Below are positions 48,367 through 57,663 of a DNA stretch of 64,000 nt, in pieces. Positions within the stretch are counted from its first letter, which is position 1. Each line of letters starts with the position of its first letter. The DNA is taken from assembly GCF_025399895.1 (NCBI RefSeq), contig NZ_JAODUA010000009.1:62001-126000 (forward strand), in the 5' to 3' direction. The position numbers and the translations under genes were made by a program. The notes beneath the pieces were generated by a model. That model did no database searches and was not told where the DNA came from. It saw only the letters and a list, made by a program, of their open reading frames with translations. Origin of the DNA: Streptomyces sp. ASQP_92. GTDB lineage: Bacteria > Actinomycetota > Actinomycetes > Streptomycetales > Streptomycetaceae.

Positions 48367-49887
48367 TTACGGGGCCAGCGCCTTGAGCTGGCTCAGGAAC
48401 CAGCCCCGCGGGGGCAACGCCGTCCCCGCCGCCGCCAACCGCTTCGTCCGCTCCCCCCGCTCCCCCTCCCCCATACTCAGCGCCGCGTGCAACGCGGAAG
48501 CCGTCCCCGTCACGTCGTACGGGTTCACGACCAACGCGTCCTGCCCGAGCTCCTCGTACGCCCCCGCCTCCCGCGACAGCACCAGCACGCACCCCGCGTC
48601 CGACACGACCGGCACCTCCTTCGCGACGAGGTTCATCCCGTCCCGGACGGGGTTCACGAGGGCGACGTCCGCGAGCCGGTACGCGGCGAGCGAGCGCGCG
48701 AAGTCGTCCTGGACATGCAGCACGACCGGGGTCCAACTCTCCGTACCGTACGAGGAGTTGATCTCTGCGGCGACCCGCGCGACCTCCTCCGTGTACTCCC
48801 GGTAGACCGCCAGATCCTGCCGGGAGGGGTACGCGAAGGCGACGTGCACGACCCGCTCGCGCCACTCGGGGTGCTCATCGAGGAGGTGCCGGTAGGCGAG
48901 CAGACCCCGCACGATGTTCTTGGACAGCTCGGTGCGGTCGACCCGCACGATCGTCTTGCGGCCCGCCCCGATCTGCTCGCGCAGCGCGGCCATCCGCTCC
49001 TCGACGTCGGGCTCGTGCGAGCGCCGCCGCAGGAAGTCTCCGTCCGCCCCGAGCGGGTGGACGGCGATCTCCGTCTCGCGCGAAGGCAGTGACCCGGCAG
49101 GCGCGTGCCGGAAGAAGGCCCGCCCGGCCCCGCCCTGCCCCCCGGCCCCGGCCCCGGCACCGTCCCCGGCGCCCCCCATGGCACTCGAACCGAACAGCTC
49201 ACCCTCGTCCGCCGGCAGCACCCCCGCCACCGACGCCATGAACGCCGACGCCCACCGCCGGGTCAGGAACCCGAGCCGGTCGGCGCCCAGCATGCCCCGC
49301 AGGAGCCGGCGCGCGATGTCGTCCGGCAGCATCCGGAAGTAGTCCACCGGCGCCCACGGCGTGTGCGAGAAGTGACCGATGCGCAGGTCGGGGCGCATTT
49401 CGCGGAGCATGCCCGGCACGAGCGCGAGGTGGTAGTCCTGCACCATCACCCGCGCCCCGTCGCCCGCCTCGGCCGCGAGCGCCTCGGCGAAGGCCCGGTT
49501 GTACGTCTCGTACGACGCCCACTGCCGCCGGAACTCCGCGTCGAAGACCGGCTCGAGCGGCGTCTGGTACAGCATGTGCTGGACGAACCACAGCACGGAA
49601 TTGGCGATGCCGTTGTACGCGTCGGCGAACACCTCGGCATCGATGTCCAGCATCCGGACGCCGTTCTCACCGACGCCCCGCCGCACCGCCTCGCGGTCCC
49701 CCTCGCCGAGCGCCGCGCACACCCACACCGACTCCACGTCCGAGCCGATCGCGCTGAGCCCGGAGACGAGCCCGCCCCCGCCCCGCTTGGGCTCCAGGGA
49801 GCCGTCGTCCTTCAGGGCGTACGAGACGGGGCCTCGATTGGAGGCGAGGAGTACCTGGGCCCGGGGGGCTGCGTGCGTGGTGACCAT
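48367..49887 (-). CDS. otsA: trehalose-6-phosphate synthase
   Basis: Makes trehalose-6-P from UDP-glucose (or GDP-glucose) and glucose-6-P. The 506-residue GT20 enzyme has VLLASNRGPVSYALKDDGSL, WFVQHMLYQTPLEP, QDYHLALVPGMLREMRPDLR, HFSHTPWAPVDYFRML and the donor-site VNPVRDGMNLVAKEVPVV. A Gly/Ala-rich insert of about 25 residues near 228-253 is not part of the conserved core. It converges on otsB. Confidence 0.92.
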   Translation of the reverse strand: MVTTHAAPRAQVLLASNRGPVSYALKDDGSLEPKRGGGGLVSGLSAIGSDVESVWVCAALGEGDREAVRRGVGENGVRMLDIDAEVFADAYNGIANSVLWFVQHMLYQTPLEPVFDAEFRRQWASYETYNRAFAEALAAEAGDGARVMVQDYHLALVPGMLREMRPDLRIGHFSHTPWAPVDYFRMLPDDIARRLLRGMLGADRLGFLTRRWASAFMASVAGVLPADEGELFGSSAMGGAGDGAGAGAGGQGGAGRAFFRHAPAGSLPSRETEIAVHPLGADGDFLRRRSHEPDVEERMAALREQIGAGRKTIVRVDRTELSKNIVRGLLAYRHLLDEHPEWRERVVHVAFAYPSRQDLAVYREYTEEVARVAAEINSSYGTESWTPVVLHVQDDFARSLAAYRLADVALVNPVRDGMNLVAKEVPVVSDAGCVLVLSREAGAYEELGQDALVVNPYDVTGTASALHAALSMGEGERGERTKRLAAAGTALPPRGWFLSQLKALAP

Positions 49888-49993
49888 ATTGCGGAACCTA
49901 GCCCGCCCCGCGATCCCTCAAACACCCGTGCGCCCACCCCCGTGGACGGGATCCGGCCACGCTGGGCCCCCGAAGGCACCGCAGGCCATGCCA

Positions 49994-50080
49994 CCGCTAT
50001 GCCACCGGGAAAGCGCCGCCCGCCGTGTCACCGCTATGCCGCCCGAAGGCACCGCCCGCCATGCCCCCGCTATGCCGCCC
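49994..50080. repeat. imperfect 36-37-base tandem repeat
   Basis: CCGCTATGCCRCCSG recurs at 49994, 50031 and 50067 with related sequence between; the last copy overlaps the end of the gpgS reading frame. Confidence 0.75.
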
Positions 50081-51143
50081 GGTGGACCGCGTACTCCTCG
50101 ATCTCCCGCATCGGCGGCCGCTCCTCGGTGTCCACCGCGTAGGTGCGCGGTACGAAGCCGTGCTCGCCGCGCTCGAACTGGGTCAGCTCGGGCCGTACGA
50201 GCTGGCCGCGGGCGAGCCGCGACTGCGCGGTGCGGTAGATCGCGGCGGCCATCCGGCCGAGCGCCTGCCCGTCCTGGTGGCGGTGCTTGCGTACGCCCAC
50301 GTCGACCTGGGCCAGCGCGTCGAGGCCCACCGTGTGCAGCGAGTCGACGAGCAGCGCCAGCTCCACCCCGTACCCGACGGGGAACGGCAGCCGTTCCAGG
50401 AGGGAGCGCCTGGCCGCGTACTCGCCGCCCAACGGCTGTACCACTCCGGCCAGTTGGGGCCAGTGCAGATTGAGCAGCGGGCGCGCCACGAGCTCGGTGA
50501 CCCGCCCGCCCTGAAGCGCACTCCCTCCAGGGCTCCCACCCGGGCCCCCACCCGCGCCCTCACGGATGTCCGCGTTCGCCAAAGGCGCGTCGGCCCCGTC
50601 CGACAGGAGCGCGTCGGCCCCGTCCAGGAAGGGGCGGTCGTACATCGCCTTGACGAAGGCCACGTCCGGGTCGGTCAGGAGCGGCCCGACGATGCCGGAG
50701 ACGAACCCGGCGTCGAAGTCCCTCAGGTCGGCGTCGACGAAACACACGACGTCGCCGCTGGTCACCAGGAGCGAGCGCCACAGCACCTCGCCCTTGCCGG
50801 GCAGCGCGGGAACGCGGGGCAGGATCGCGTCGCGGTGCACGACCCGGGCGCCGGCCTCGGCCGCGACCTCGGCGGTACGGTCGCGGGAGCCGGAGTCGAC
50901 GACCACGAGTTCGTCGACGAGCGGCACCGCGTCGGTCATCAGCTCGCGCCGGATCGTGGCCACGATGGCGCCGACCGTGGCTTCCTCGTCGAGCGCCGGC
51001 AACACGACACTGACCGTCGTCCCCGTGCGGTGTTTCGCGGCCAGCATCCGGTCCAGCGGACGCTCGGCCGCGGCCCAGGAACGCCTGCTCAGCCAGCGTT
51101 CCACCTCTTCCAGCACGGCTCCTGGCCTCCTTGTGTGATCCAT
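50070..51143 (-). CDS. gpgS: glucosyl-3-phosphoglycerate synthase
   Basis: Transfers glucose from an NDP-glucose to 3-phosphoglycerate, leading to glucosylglycerate or methylglucose polysaccharides. The 357-residue GT81 enzyme has VSVVLPALDEEATVGAIVAT, ELVVVDSGSRDRTAEVA, the metal-binding CFVDADLRDFDAG and the acceptor region QPLGGEYAARRSLLERLPFP. A 35-residue Gly/Ser/Ala insert after KAMYDRPFLDGADA is unusual. It lies downstream of otsA's promoter side, in the same orientation, and is divergent from thrC. Confidence 0.88.
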   Translation of the reverse strand: MDHTRRPGAVLEEVERWLSRRSWAAAERPLDRMLAAKHRTGTTVSVVLPALDEEATVGAIVATIRRELMTDAVPLVDELVVVDSGSRDRTAEVAAEAGARVVHRDAILPRVPALPGKGEVLWRSLLVTSGDVVCFVDADLRDFDAGFVSGIVGPLLTDPDVAFVKAMYDRPFLDGADALLSDGADAPLANADIREGAGGGPGGSPGGSALQGGRVTELVARPLLNLHWPQLAGVVQPLGGEYAARRSLLERLPFPVGYGVELALLVDSLHTVGLDALAQVDVGVRKHRHQDGQALGRMAAAIYRTAQSRLARGQLVRPELTQFERGEHGFVPRTYAVDTEERPPMREIEEYAVHRAA

Positions 51144-51184
51144 CTCGCGGTTCGGACGTCTATCTCAACCGTCCGGGGCTTCGG

Positions 51185-51191
51185 TTACAGT
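51185..51191 (+). promoter_or_regulatory. probable -10 of the thrC leader
   Basis: TTACAGT would start a transcript near 51198, leaving room for the riboswitch that follows. Confidence 0.4.
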
Positions 51192-51249
51192 CTTGAACAA
51201 CGCGAGGGACCGTCGCATGCCGGGGGTCCTCACGCCGACAATCAAATAC

Positions 51250-51371
51250 CGCTCATCCAGAGGGGCAGAGGGAAACGGCCCGTTGAAGCCCCGGCAACCC
51301 TCCAGTCGGTTCTCGTCGATCAAGACCACGAGGCCACCGGCTAGGGAAGGTGCCAAATCCGTCTCATGGCG
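51250..51371 (+). promoter_or_regulatory. SAM-I (S-box) riboswitch upstream of thrC
   Basis: Conserved blocks in order: CCAGAGGGGCAGAGGGAAAC, CGGCCCGTTGAAGCCCCGGC with AACC, a variable arm, then AGGTGCCAAATCC. Stem P1 can form between CGCTCAT (51250-51256) and ATGGCG (51366-51371) with one bulge. The GAGGAGAAAGG ribosome-binding region of thrC at 51381-51393 can pair with CCTCCCCTC before the start codon, which suggests control of translation. Binding of S-adenosylmethionine is the known family function. Confidence 0.85.
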
Positions 51372-51413
51372 AAGTTCGCCCTGAGGAAGATGAGGAGAAA
51401 GGGCCTCCCCTCC

Positions 51414-52766
51414 ATGTCTGCACAGACCGTTGAAAGCCGTACCTCCGCCGAGAACACTTCCGGCGCCTCCGGTTCCGCCAACGCCTCCACCCGTGCTTCC
51501 GTGAACACTCCCGTGGATCTCGGTCCGGCGTCCGCGCTTTCCTGCCGCGAGTGCGGCCAGCGTTTCGAACTTGGCCCGATCTTCGCCTGCGAACTGTGTT
51601 TCGGACCGCTCGAAGTGGCTTATGACCTGCCGCTCGGCGACCCCGAGGCGCTGCGCAAGCGGATCGAGGCGGGCCCGGAGAACATCTGGCGTTACGCGCC
51701 GCTGCTGCCCGTCCCCGCCGACGTGGCCGACAAGCCGAACCTGAATCCGGGCTTCACCAAGCTGGTCAAGGCCGAGAACCTGGCGCGCGAGCTGGGCGTC
51801 GAGCCGGGCAAGCTGTTCGTCAAGGACGACTCCGGCAACCCGACGCACTCCTTCAAGGACCGCGTCGTCGCCCAGGCCCTCGAAGCCGCCCGCGCCTTCG
51901 GCTTCACCACGCTCTCCTGCTCCTCCACCGGCAACCTCGCCGGCGCGGTCGGCGCCGCCGCCGCGCGGGCCGGCTTCCGCTCCTGCGTGTTCATCCCGCA
52001 CGACCTGGAGCAGGGCAAGGTCGTCATGGCCGCGGTGTACGGCGGCGAGCTCGTCGGCATCGAGGGCAACTACGACGACGTGAACCGCTTCTGCTCCGAG
52101 CTCATCGGCGACCCGCTGGGCGAGGGCTGGGGCTTCGTCAACGTCAACCTGCGTCCGTACTACGGCGAGGGTTCCAAGACGCTGGCGTACGAGATCTGCG
52201 AGCAGCTCGGCTGGCAGCTCCCGGACCAGCTCGTCATCCCGATCGCCTCGGGCTCCCAGCTCACCAAGATCGACAAGGGACTTCAGGAGCTGATCAAGCT
52301 CGGCCTCGTCGAGGACAAGCCGTACAAGATCTTCGGCGCCCAGGCCGAGGGCTGCTCCCCGGTGTCGACCGCCTTCAAGGCCGGACACGACGTCGTACGC
52401 CCCCAGAAGCCGGACACCATCGCCAAGTCGCTCGCCATCGGCAACCCGGCGGACGGCCCGTACGTCCTGGACATCGCGCGCCGTACGGGCGGGGCGGTGG
52501 AGGACGTCGACGACGAGCAGATCGTGGACGCCATCAAGCTGCTCGCCCGCACCGAGGGGATCTTCGCGGAGACCGCGGGCGGTGTGACGGTCGGCGTCAC
52601 CAAGAAGCTCATCGAGGCCGGTCTCCTCGACCCCTCGCTCACCACGGTGGTGCTCAACACCGGTGACGGGCTCAAGACCCTGGACGCGGTGGCCGCCACG
52701 TCCCAGGCGACCGCGACCATCCGCCCGAGCCTGGACGCCTTCCGCGACGCGGGCCTCGCCCACTGA
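51414..52766 (+). CDS. thrC: threonine synthase
   Basis: Converts O-phosphohomoserine to threonine with PLP. The 450-residue protein has a disordered Ser/Thr head, an N-terminal Cys motif (LSCRECGQRFELG and FACELCFGPLE, a CxxC pair set), the PLP lysine in NPTHSFKDRVVAQALE, the phosphate loop SSTGNLAGAVGAAAARAG and IASGSQLTKIDKG. ATG 51414 is the start because the earlier in-frame ATG 51366 lies in the riboswitch P1 stem. SAM control makes sense because phosphohomoserine is shared by the threonine and methionine branches. Confidence 0.94.
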   Translation: MSAQTVESRTSAENTSGASGSANASTRASVNTPVDLGPASALSCRECGQRFELGPIFACELCFGPLEVAYDLPLGDPEALRKRIEAGPENIWRYAPLLPVPADVADKPNLNPGFTKLVKAENLARELGVEPGKLFVKDDSGNPTHSFKDRVVAQALEAARAFGFTTLSCSSTGNLAGAVGAAAARAGFRSCVFIPHDLEQGKVVMAAVYGGELVGIEGNYDDVNRFCSELIGDPLGEGWGFVNVNLRPYYGEGSKTLAYEICEQLGWQLPDQLVIPIASGSQLTKIDKGLQELIKLGLVEDKPYKIFGAQAEGCSPVSTAFKAGHDVVRPQKPDTIAKSLAIGNPADGPYVLDIARRTGGAVEDVDDEQIVDAIKLLARTEGIFAETAGGVTVGVTKKLIEAGLLDPSLTTVVLNTGDGLKTLDAVAATSQATATIRPSLDAFRDAGLAH

Positions 52767-52862
52767 GCGATCCCTCGCCCGCTGGGCGATGAAGTGGGGC
52801 TCACTGGGCCATTGCGCCACTGCCCCATTGAGCCACTGCCGAACGACTAGGAGCACCGAACC

Positions 52863-53138
52863 ATGAGCGTGAACGTCCGCATCCCCACGATCCTGCGCAC
52901 CTACACCGGCGGCCAGGCCGAGGTCGCCGCCGAGGGCGCGACGCTGGCCGAGGTCATCGCCGACCTGGAGAAGAACCACACCGGCATCGCCGCGCGCGTC
53001 CTGGACGACCAGGGCAAGCTGCGCCGCTTCGTCAACGTGTACGTCAACGACGACGACGTGCGCTTCGAGCAGGGCTTGGAGACGGCCACGCCCGACGGCG
53101 CCGGTGTTTCGATCATTCCGGCGGTGGCGGGCGGCTGA
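52863..53138 (+). CDS. MoaD/ThiS-family sulfur-carrier protein
   Basis: A 91-residue ubiquitin-like protein ending in the required Gly-Gly (IIPAVAGG), with MSVNVRIPTILRTYTGGQAE and GATLAEVIADLEKNHTGIA. Members carry sulfur as a C-terminal thiocarboxylate. The thrC-adjacent position in actinobacteria, together with the CysO-like sequence (FVNVYVNDDDVRF), suggests a CysO-type cysteine route rather than molybdopterin, but no cysM or mec is adjacent. It is 96 bases after thrC and possibly cotranscribed. Confidence 0.88.
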   Translation: MSVNVRIPTILRTYTGGQAEVAAEGATLAEVIADLEKNHTGIAARVLDDQGKLRRFVNVYVNDDDVRFEQGLETATPDGAGVSIIPAVAGG

Positions 53139-53160
53139 TCGCTCCCGCGTTTGTTTTCGG

Positions 53161-53197
53161 AATTGCCCCCTCCGCAAGAGAAGCGGAGGGGGCAATT
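53161..53197 (+). terminator. terminator of the MoaD-like gene
   Basis: AATTGCCCCCTCCGC and its exact complement (15-base stem, 7-base loop), followed by CAACATGGTT. Confidence 0.85.
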
Positions 53198-53400
53198 CAA
53201 CATGGTTGAGCGGGGTACAGTTGGGGAAGCCCCCTCGCTTCCGGCGCCGAGCGCATATGAGAACGCGACAACGTGGGGCCAAAGTATGCGAGCCCTTTGC
53301 GCCCTAAGTGCGCTTTTGCCCGGCCCGACTTGCCCCGGAATGTTGAATTGATGGCATTCCGCTCCCCGAGTGCGCCCGGAATTCTCGTCCGATTGACCTG

Positions 53401-53428
53401 TTGCAGAGGGCAGTTGGGCAGATACATT
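53401..53428 (+). promoter_or_regulatory. probable promoter of the cold-shock gene
   Basis: TTGCAG and TACATT are separated by 16 bases, leaving a leader of about 105 bases before the csp start codon. Long leaders are usual for cold-shock mRNAs. The 200 bases before it hold no gene. Confidence 0.45.
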
Positions 53429-53540
53429 CAGCCGCGGTCGACGCGTTCCGGCGCACACCCTCTCCTGTCGGAGGGTGCAGGTCTGACCCGGGTCCGCGAA
53501 GTGTGGTCCCGTGCAAGGGCCAGTAATAGGGGAGTTAGGC

Positions 53541-53744
53541 ATGGCTCAGGGCACCGTCAAGTGGTTCAACGCGGAGAAGGGGTACGGCTTCATCGCGGTC
53601 GACGGTGGTGCGGATGTTTTCGTCCACTACAGCGCGATCCAGATGGACGGTTACCGCACCCTTGAAGAAGGTCAGCGAGTCGAGTTCGAGATCTCGCAAG
53701 GCCAGAAGGGTCCGCAGGCGGACATGGTCAAGCTCGCCGTCTGA
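53541..53744 (+). CDS. cold-shock protein (CspA family)
   Basis: A 67-residue OB-fold nucleic-acid-binding protein with RNP1 GYGFIAVDG (residues 16-24) and RNP2 VFVHYSAI (residues 29-36). It binds single-stranded RNA/DNA and melts RNA structure. ATG 53541 follows GGGGAG; the 10-codon upstream extension is not conserved. It precedes groEL with repeat cluster 6 between, the usual SCO4295-SCO4296 order. Confidence 0.95.
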   Translation: MAQGTVKWFNAEKGYGFIAVDGGADVFVHYSAIQMDGYRTLEEGQRVEFEISQGQKGPQADMVKLAV

Positions 53745-53782
53745 TCTCGGCGCGATCGACCACCGACGCACGCACGCATGAA

Positions 53783-53808
53783 GGGGGCCACCCACCAGGG
53801 TGGCCCCC
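53783..53808 (+). terminator. terminator of the cold-shock gene
   Basis: GGGGGCCACCC-ACCA-GGGTGGCCCCC, an 11-base perfect stem. Confidence 0.8.
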
Positions 53809-53888
53809 TCCACGCGTCCCTACCGCCCCCCAAACACCCCGTCCCCAACGGCCGAGATGACCTGTGCTGGCCGCCATCGAGTTACTTA

Positions 53889-54077
53889 GGGGCGCGGGGA
53901 ACTGCGCGACCAGCCACGCACGGCCCGCGGCCGAAACGGGGGTTTGGGGGCGCGGGGAACTGCGCACGACCGCGGCCCGCGGCCGAATCCGGGTTTTGGG
54001 GGCGCGGGGAACTGCGCGACCAGCCACGCACGGCCCGCGGCCGAAACCGGGTTGAAGGGGCGCGGGGAACTGCGCAA
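53889..54077. repeat. intergenic repeat cluster 6: A x4 only
   Basis: A cores (GGGGCGCGGGGAACTGCGC) at 53889, 53947, 53999 and 54057, plus-strand orientation. No B or C module. It lies in the 626-base gap between the csp terminator and the groEL promoter; the rest of that gap holds nothing recognisable up to 54178. Confidence 0.85.
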
Positions 54078-54178
54078 GAAGCGCCCCGCCCCCCAGGGGA
54101 CCCGCGCCCGCCCCCTCGCCGGGGGGCACCCGACCGAAGCCCCACCCGGCAAGTGAGGCCCCCGGTTCAAGAGACTCG

Positions 54179-54205
54179 CTTGCACTCGCAGGTACCGAGT
54201 GCTAA
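54179..54205. promoter_or_regulatory. CIRCE 1 overlapping the groEL promoter
   Basis: CTTGCACTC-N9-GAGTGCTAA matches CIRCE (TTAGCACTC-N9-GAGTGCTAA) with one fully conserved arm. It covers a TTGCAC-N17-TAATCA promoter, so bound HrcA would block it directly. Confidence 0.85.
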
Positions 54206-54214
54206 TCATTGGCG

Positions 54215-54241
54215 TTAGCACTCTCCGAGTGAGAGTGACAG
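54215..54241. promoter_or_regulatory. CIRCE 2 in the groEL leader
   Basis: TTAGCACTC-N9-GAGTGACAG: perfect left arm, degenerate right arm, 10 bases after the first copy. Confidence 0.75.
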
Positions 54242-54370
54242 AACTTGGATCGGGTCAGTGAGGCCCGCAGCCCATGTGGGGCAAGGAACCACAAGGGATG
54301 CAGGCCGTCCGTCGCGGGCGCCGACGCGGTCCACGAAGAACGCCACCCCTGTCCGGGAGGACCACTTCAC

Positions 54371-55993
<1,623 letters not shown>

Positions 55994-56040
55994 TCCCAAC
56001 GGATCGGTGGTTCACGGCAGTTCGCTGCCAAAGGTGTACG

Positions 56041-56080
56041 CCGAGGGCGGCATCCCCATCGCTGGGGGTGCCGCCCTCGG
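56041..56080 (+). terminator. terminator of groEL
   Basis: CCGAGGGCGGCATCCCC pairs with GGGGGTGCCGCCCTCGG (17 bases, one G-T wobble) around a 6-base loop. Confidence 0.8.
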
Positions 56081-56213
56081 CCGTTCGTTCTTCGTGCCGA
56101 CCGAACCAGACGGCCTACGGAAAACCGAAGGTCGATACGGGTGCTGGCGCCATGGTGCGAGGGCTCGGGTCCGGGCAAGCTTGAGACACAGCGAGGGCCG
56201 ATGGGACGCCTCG

Positions 56214-56243
56214 ACTGGCATCCACTGGCATCAACTGGCATCA
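56214..56243. repeat. 10-base tandem repeat, three copies
   Basis: ACTGGCATCM three times in a row, ending 15 bases before the next start codon. Confidence 0.85.
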
Positions 56244-56258
56244 ATCCGGGGGACGTTC

Positions 56259-57026
56259 ATGACCACCACACGACTGCGTACCCGCTCCGTCGCGGCCGTG
56301 CCACTCACCGCCCTGACCGCCCTCACCGTCCTCGCGGTGGGCGCACTCGCAGGATGCGGCCCGATGATGGACAGCACCACCTTCAAGGACGACGCGACCG
56401 TCAAGGACACGATCACGGCGGTACGGATAGACGGGACGTCGGACGGCTTCCGGGTGCGCGGAAAGCAGGGTCTCGCCAAGGCCGCCGTGCACCGCGAGGT
56501 CACCTACCGGGGCAAGAAGAAGCCGACGGAACCGACGTACCGCGTGGAGAACGGCGTCCTGGTCCTCGGCGGCTGCGCGGGCCACTGCTCGGTGGACTAC
56601 GTGGTGGACGTCCCGGCCGGCATCCCGGTCACGGGCTCCACCAGGGCGGGCGGCCTGAGCCTGTCCTCGGTCGGCCAGGTCCAGGTGTCGACGAGTGACG
56701 GCGGCGTGAAGGTGCGCGGAGCGACGGGCCCGGTCGACATCCGCACGAGCAACGGCTCGATCGACGCGAACGGCTTGAAGGGCACGGCCACGACGGCCCG
56801 CACGTCCAACGGCGCCATCACCCTCACCCCCGCCACGGTGCAGGACGTCACGGCCCAGACCAGCAACGGCAGCATCACGGTGACGGCTCCACGCGCCCCC
56901 TACCGGGTCTCGGCCCAGTCCAGCCACGGACACAAGGCCCTCGGCATACCCGACGCCCCCTCGGCCGCCCACCACCTGACCCTGACCACGGCCAACGGCG
57001 GCATCACCCTGAAGCAGGCCACATAG
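56259..57026 (+). CDS. DUF4097-like beta-helical lipoprotein
   Basis: A 255-residue exported protein. The signal SVAAVPLTALTALTVLAVGA is followed by lipobox LAGC. The mature part is a repeat-rich right-handed beta fold of the adhesin/DUF4097 kind: VQVSTSDGGVKVRGATGPVD, IRTSNGSIDANGLKGTATTA and TARTSNGAITLTPATVQD show the T-S-N/D-G-x-I/V repeat. Function unknown; often near two-component or type VII loci. ATG 56259 follows GGGGGAC. Confidence 0.82.
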   Translation: MTTTRLRTRSVAAVPLTALTALTVLAVGALAGCGPMMDSTTFKDDATVKDTITAVRIDGTSDGFRVRGKQGLAKAAVHREVTYRGKKKPTEPTYRVENGVLVLGGCAGHCSVDYVVDVPAGIPVTGSTRAGGLSLSSVGQVQVSTSDGGVKVRGATGPVDIRTSNGSIDANGLKGTATTARTSNGAITLTPATVQDVTAQTSNGSITVTAPRAPYRVSAQSSHGHKALGIPDAPSAAHHLTLTTANGGITLKQAT

Positions 57027-57153
57027 CCGCCCCGAACGCGTCATCTCCCGCGCCACATTGGCCAGTTTTGGGCACTGTTCGCACTGGTACGACTGTGAAC
57101 TGCAATGACCGCTGGCTAGAGTTGTGGGGCAAGGGCTGTACGGGGGAGGGGTT

Positions 57154-57663
57154 TTGGCAACCAACGAGGACAAGGGCGCGCCGCAGTCGCCGCCCTGGCA
57201 GTTCGGCATGCTCGGCCTGGGGGCGGCCGCTGCGGGCGACGTGGTCACCGAACTGTCGTCCTTCACAAACTTCCAGCGGCGGGTCGACGAACTGATCCGC
57301 ACCCTCAAGGGTTCACCGGCCGGCCCCGGCCAGGTGGGCCAGGAGCGCCTGGCACGAGACCAGTTCGGCGGCGGGGCCGGCGCGTTCACCGAAGCCTCGG
57401 GCCTGTTCACCTCGTACGAGACGGTGATCACCGAGCTGGAGAATCTGTCCCGCCTCCTGTCGGACTCCATCGAAGGCATGGGCATCGCGGTGCTGGCCTC
57501 CCACAAGGGCTACCAGAACATCGACGCGGACATCCGCGAACGGATGGCCGCGATCAGCGCGGAAGCAAAGAAGCATTACGGGGGCGACTACCACCCCGAG
57601 CAGCCGAACCAGAACAAGCCGATGCCGAAGCCGTCGGGCGGCGACGCCGGAGGAACGATCTGA
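57154..57663 (+). CDS. WXG100-like type VII-associated protein, gene 1 of 3
   Basis: A 169-residue helical protein. A TTG start at 57154 is chosen: GGGGGAGGG lies 5 bases upstream, and a TAGAGT -10 at 57117-57122 puts the transcript start near 57129, past the GTG at 57124. It has an N-terminal GMLGLGAAAAGDVVTEL helix, LTSYETVITELENLSRLLSD-like helices and a Pro/Lys tail. It has no signal peptide. Helical-hairpin layout and its position before a WXG protein and a mycosin suggest an ESX-type secreted partner or chaperone. Confidence 0.68.
   Translation: MATNEDKGAPQSPPWQFGMLGLGAAAAGDVVTELSSFTNFQRRVDELIRTLKGSPAGPGQVGQERLARDQFGGGAGAFTEASGLFTSYETVITELENLSRLLSDSIEGMGIAVLASHKGYQNIDADIRERMAAISAEAKKHYGGDYHPEQPNQNKPMPKPSGGDAGGTI

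Noticed and set aside
51366..51413. ATG 51366 as the thrC start
   Set aside because: It lies within the 3' strand of riboswitch stem P1 and has no ribosome-binding site; ATG 51414 is better placed.
51165..53282. 705-codon minus-strand frame opposite thrC and the MoaD-like gene
   Set aside because: Crosses a riboswitch and two real genes; antisense artefact of high GC.
57124..57153. GTG 57124 as the start of the first type VII-like gene
   Set aside because: It is only one base after the TAGAGT -10 box and so would precede the transcript; the TTG at 57154 has a strong ribosome-binding site.
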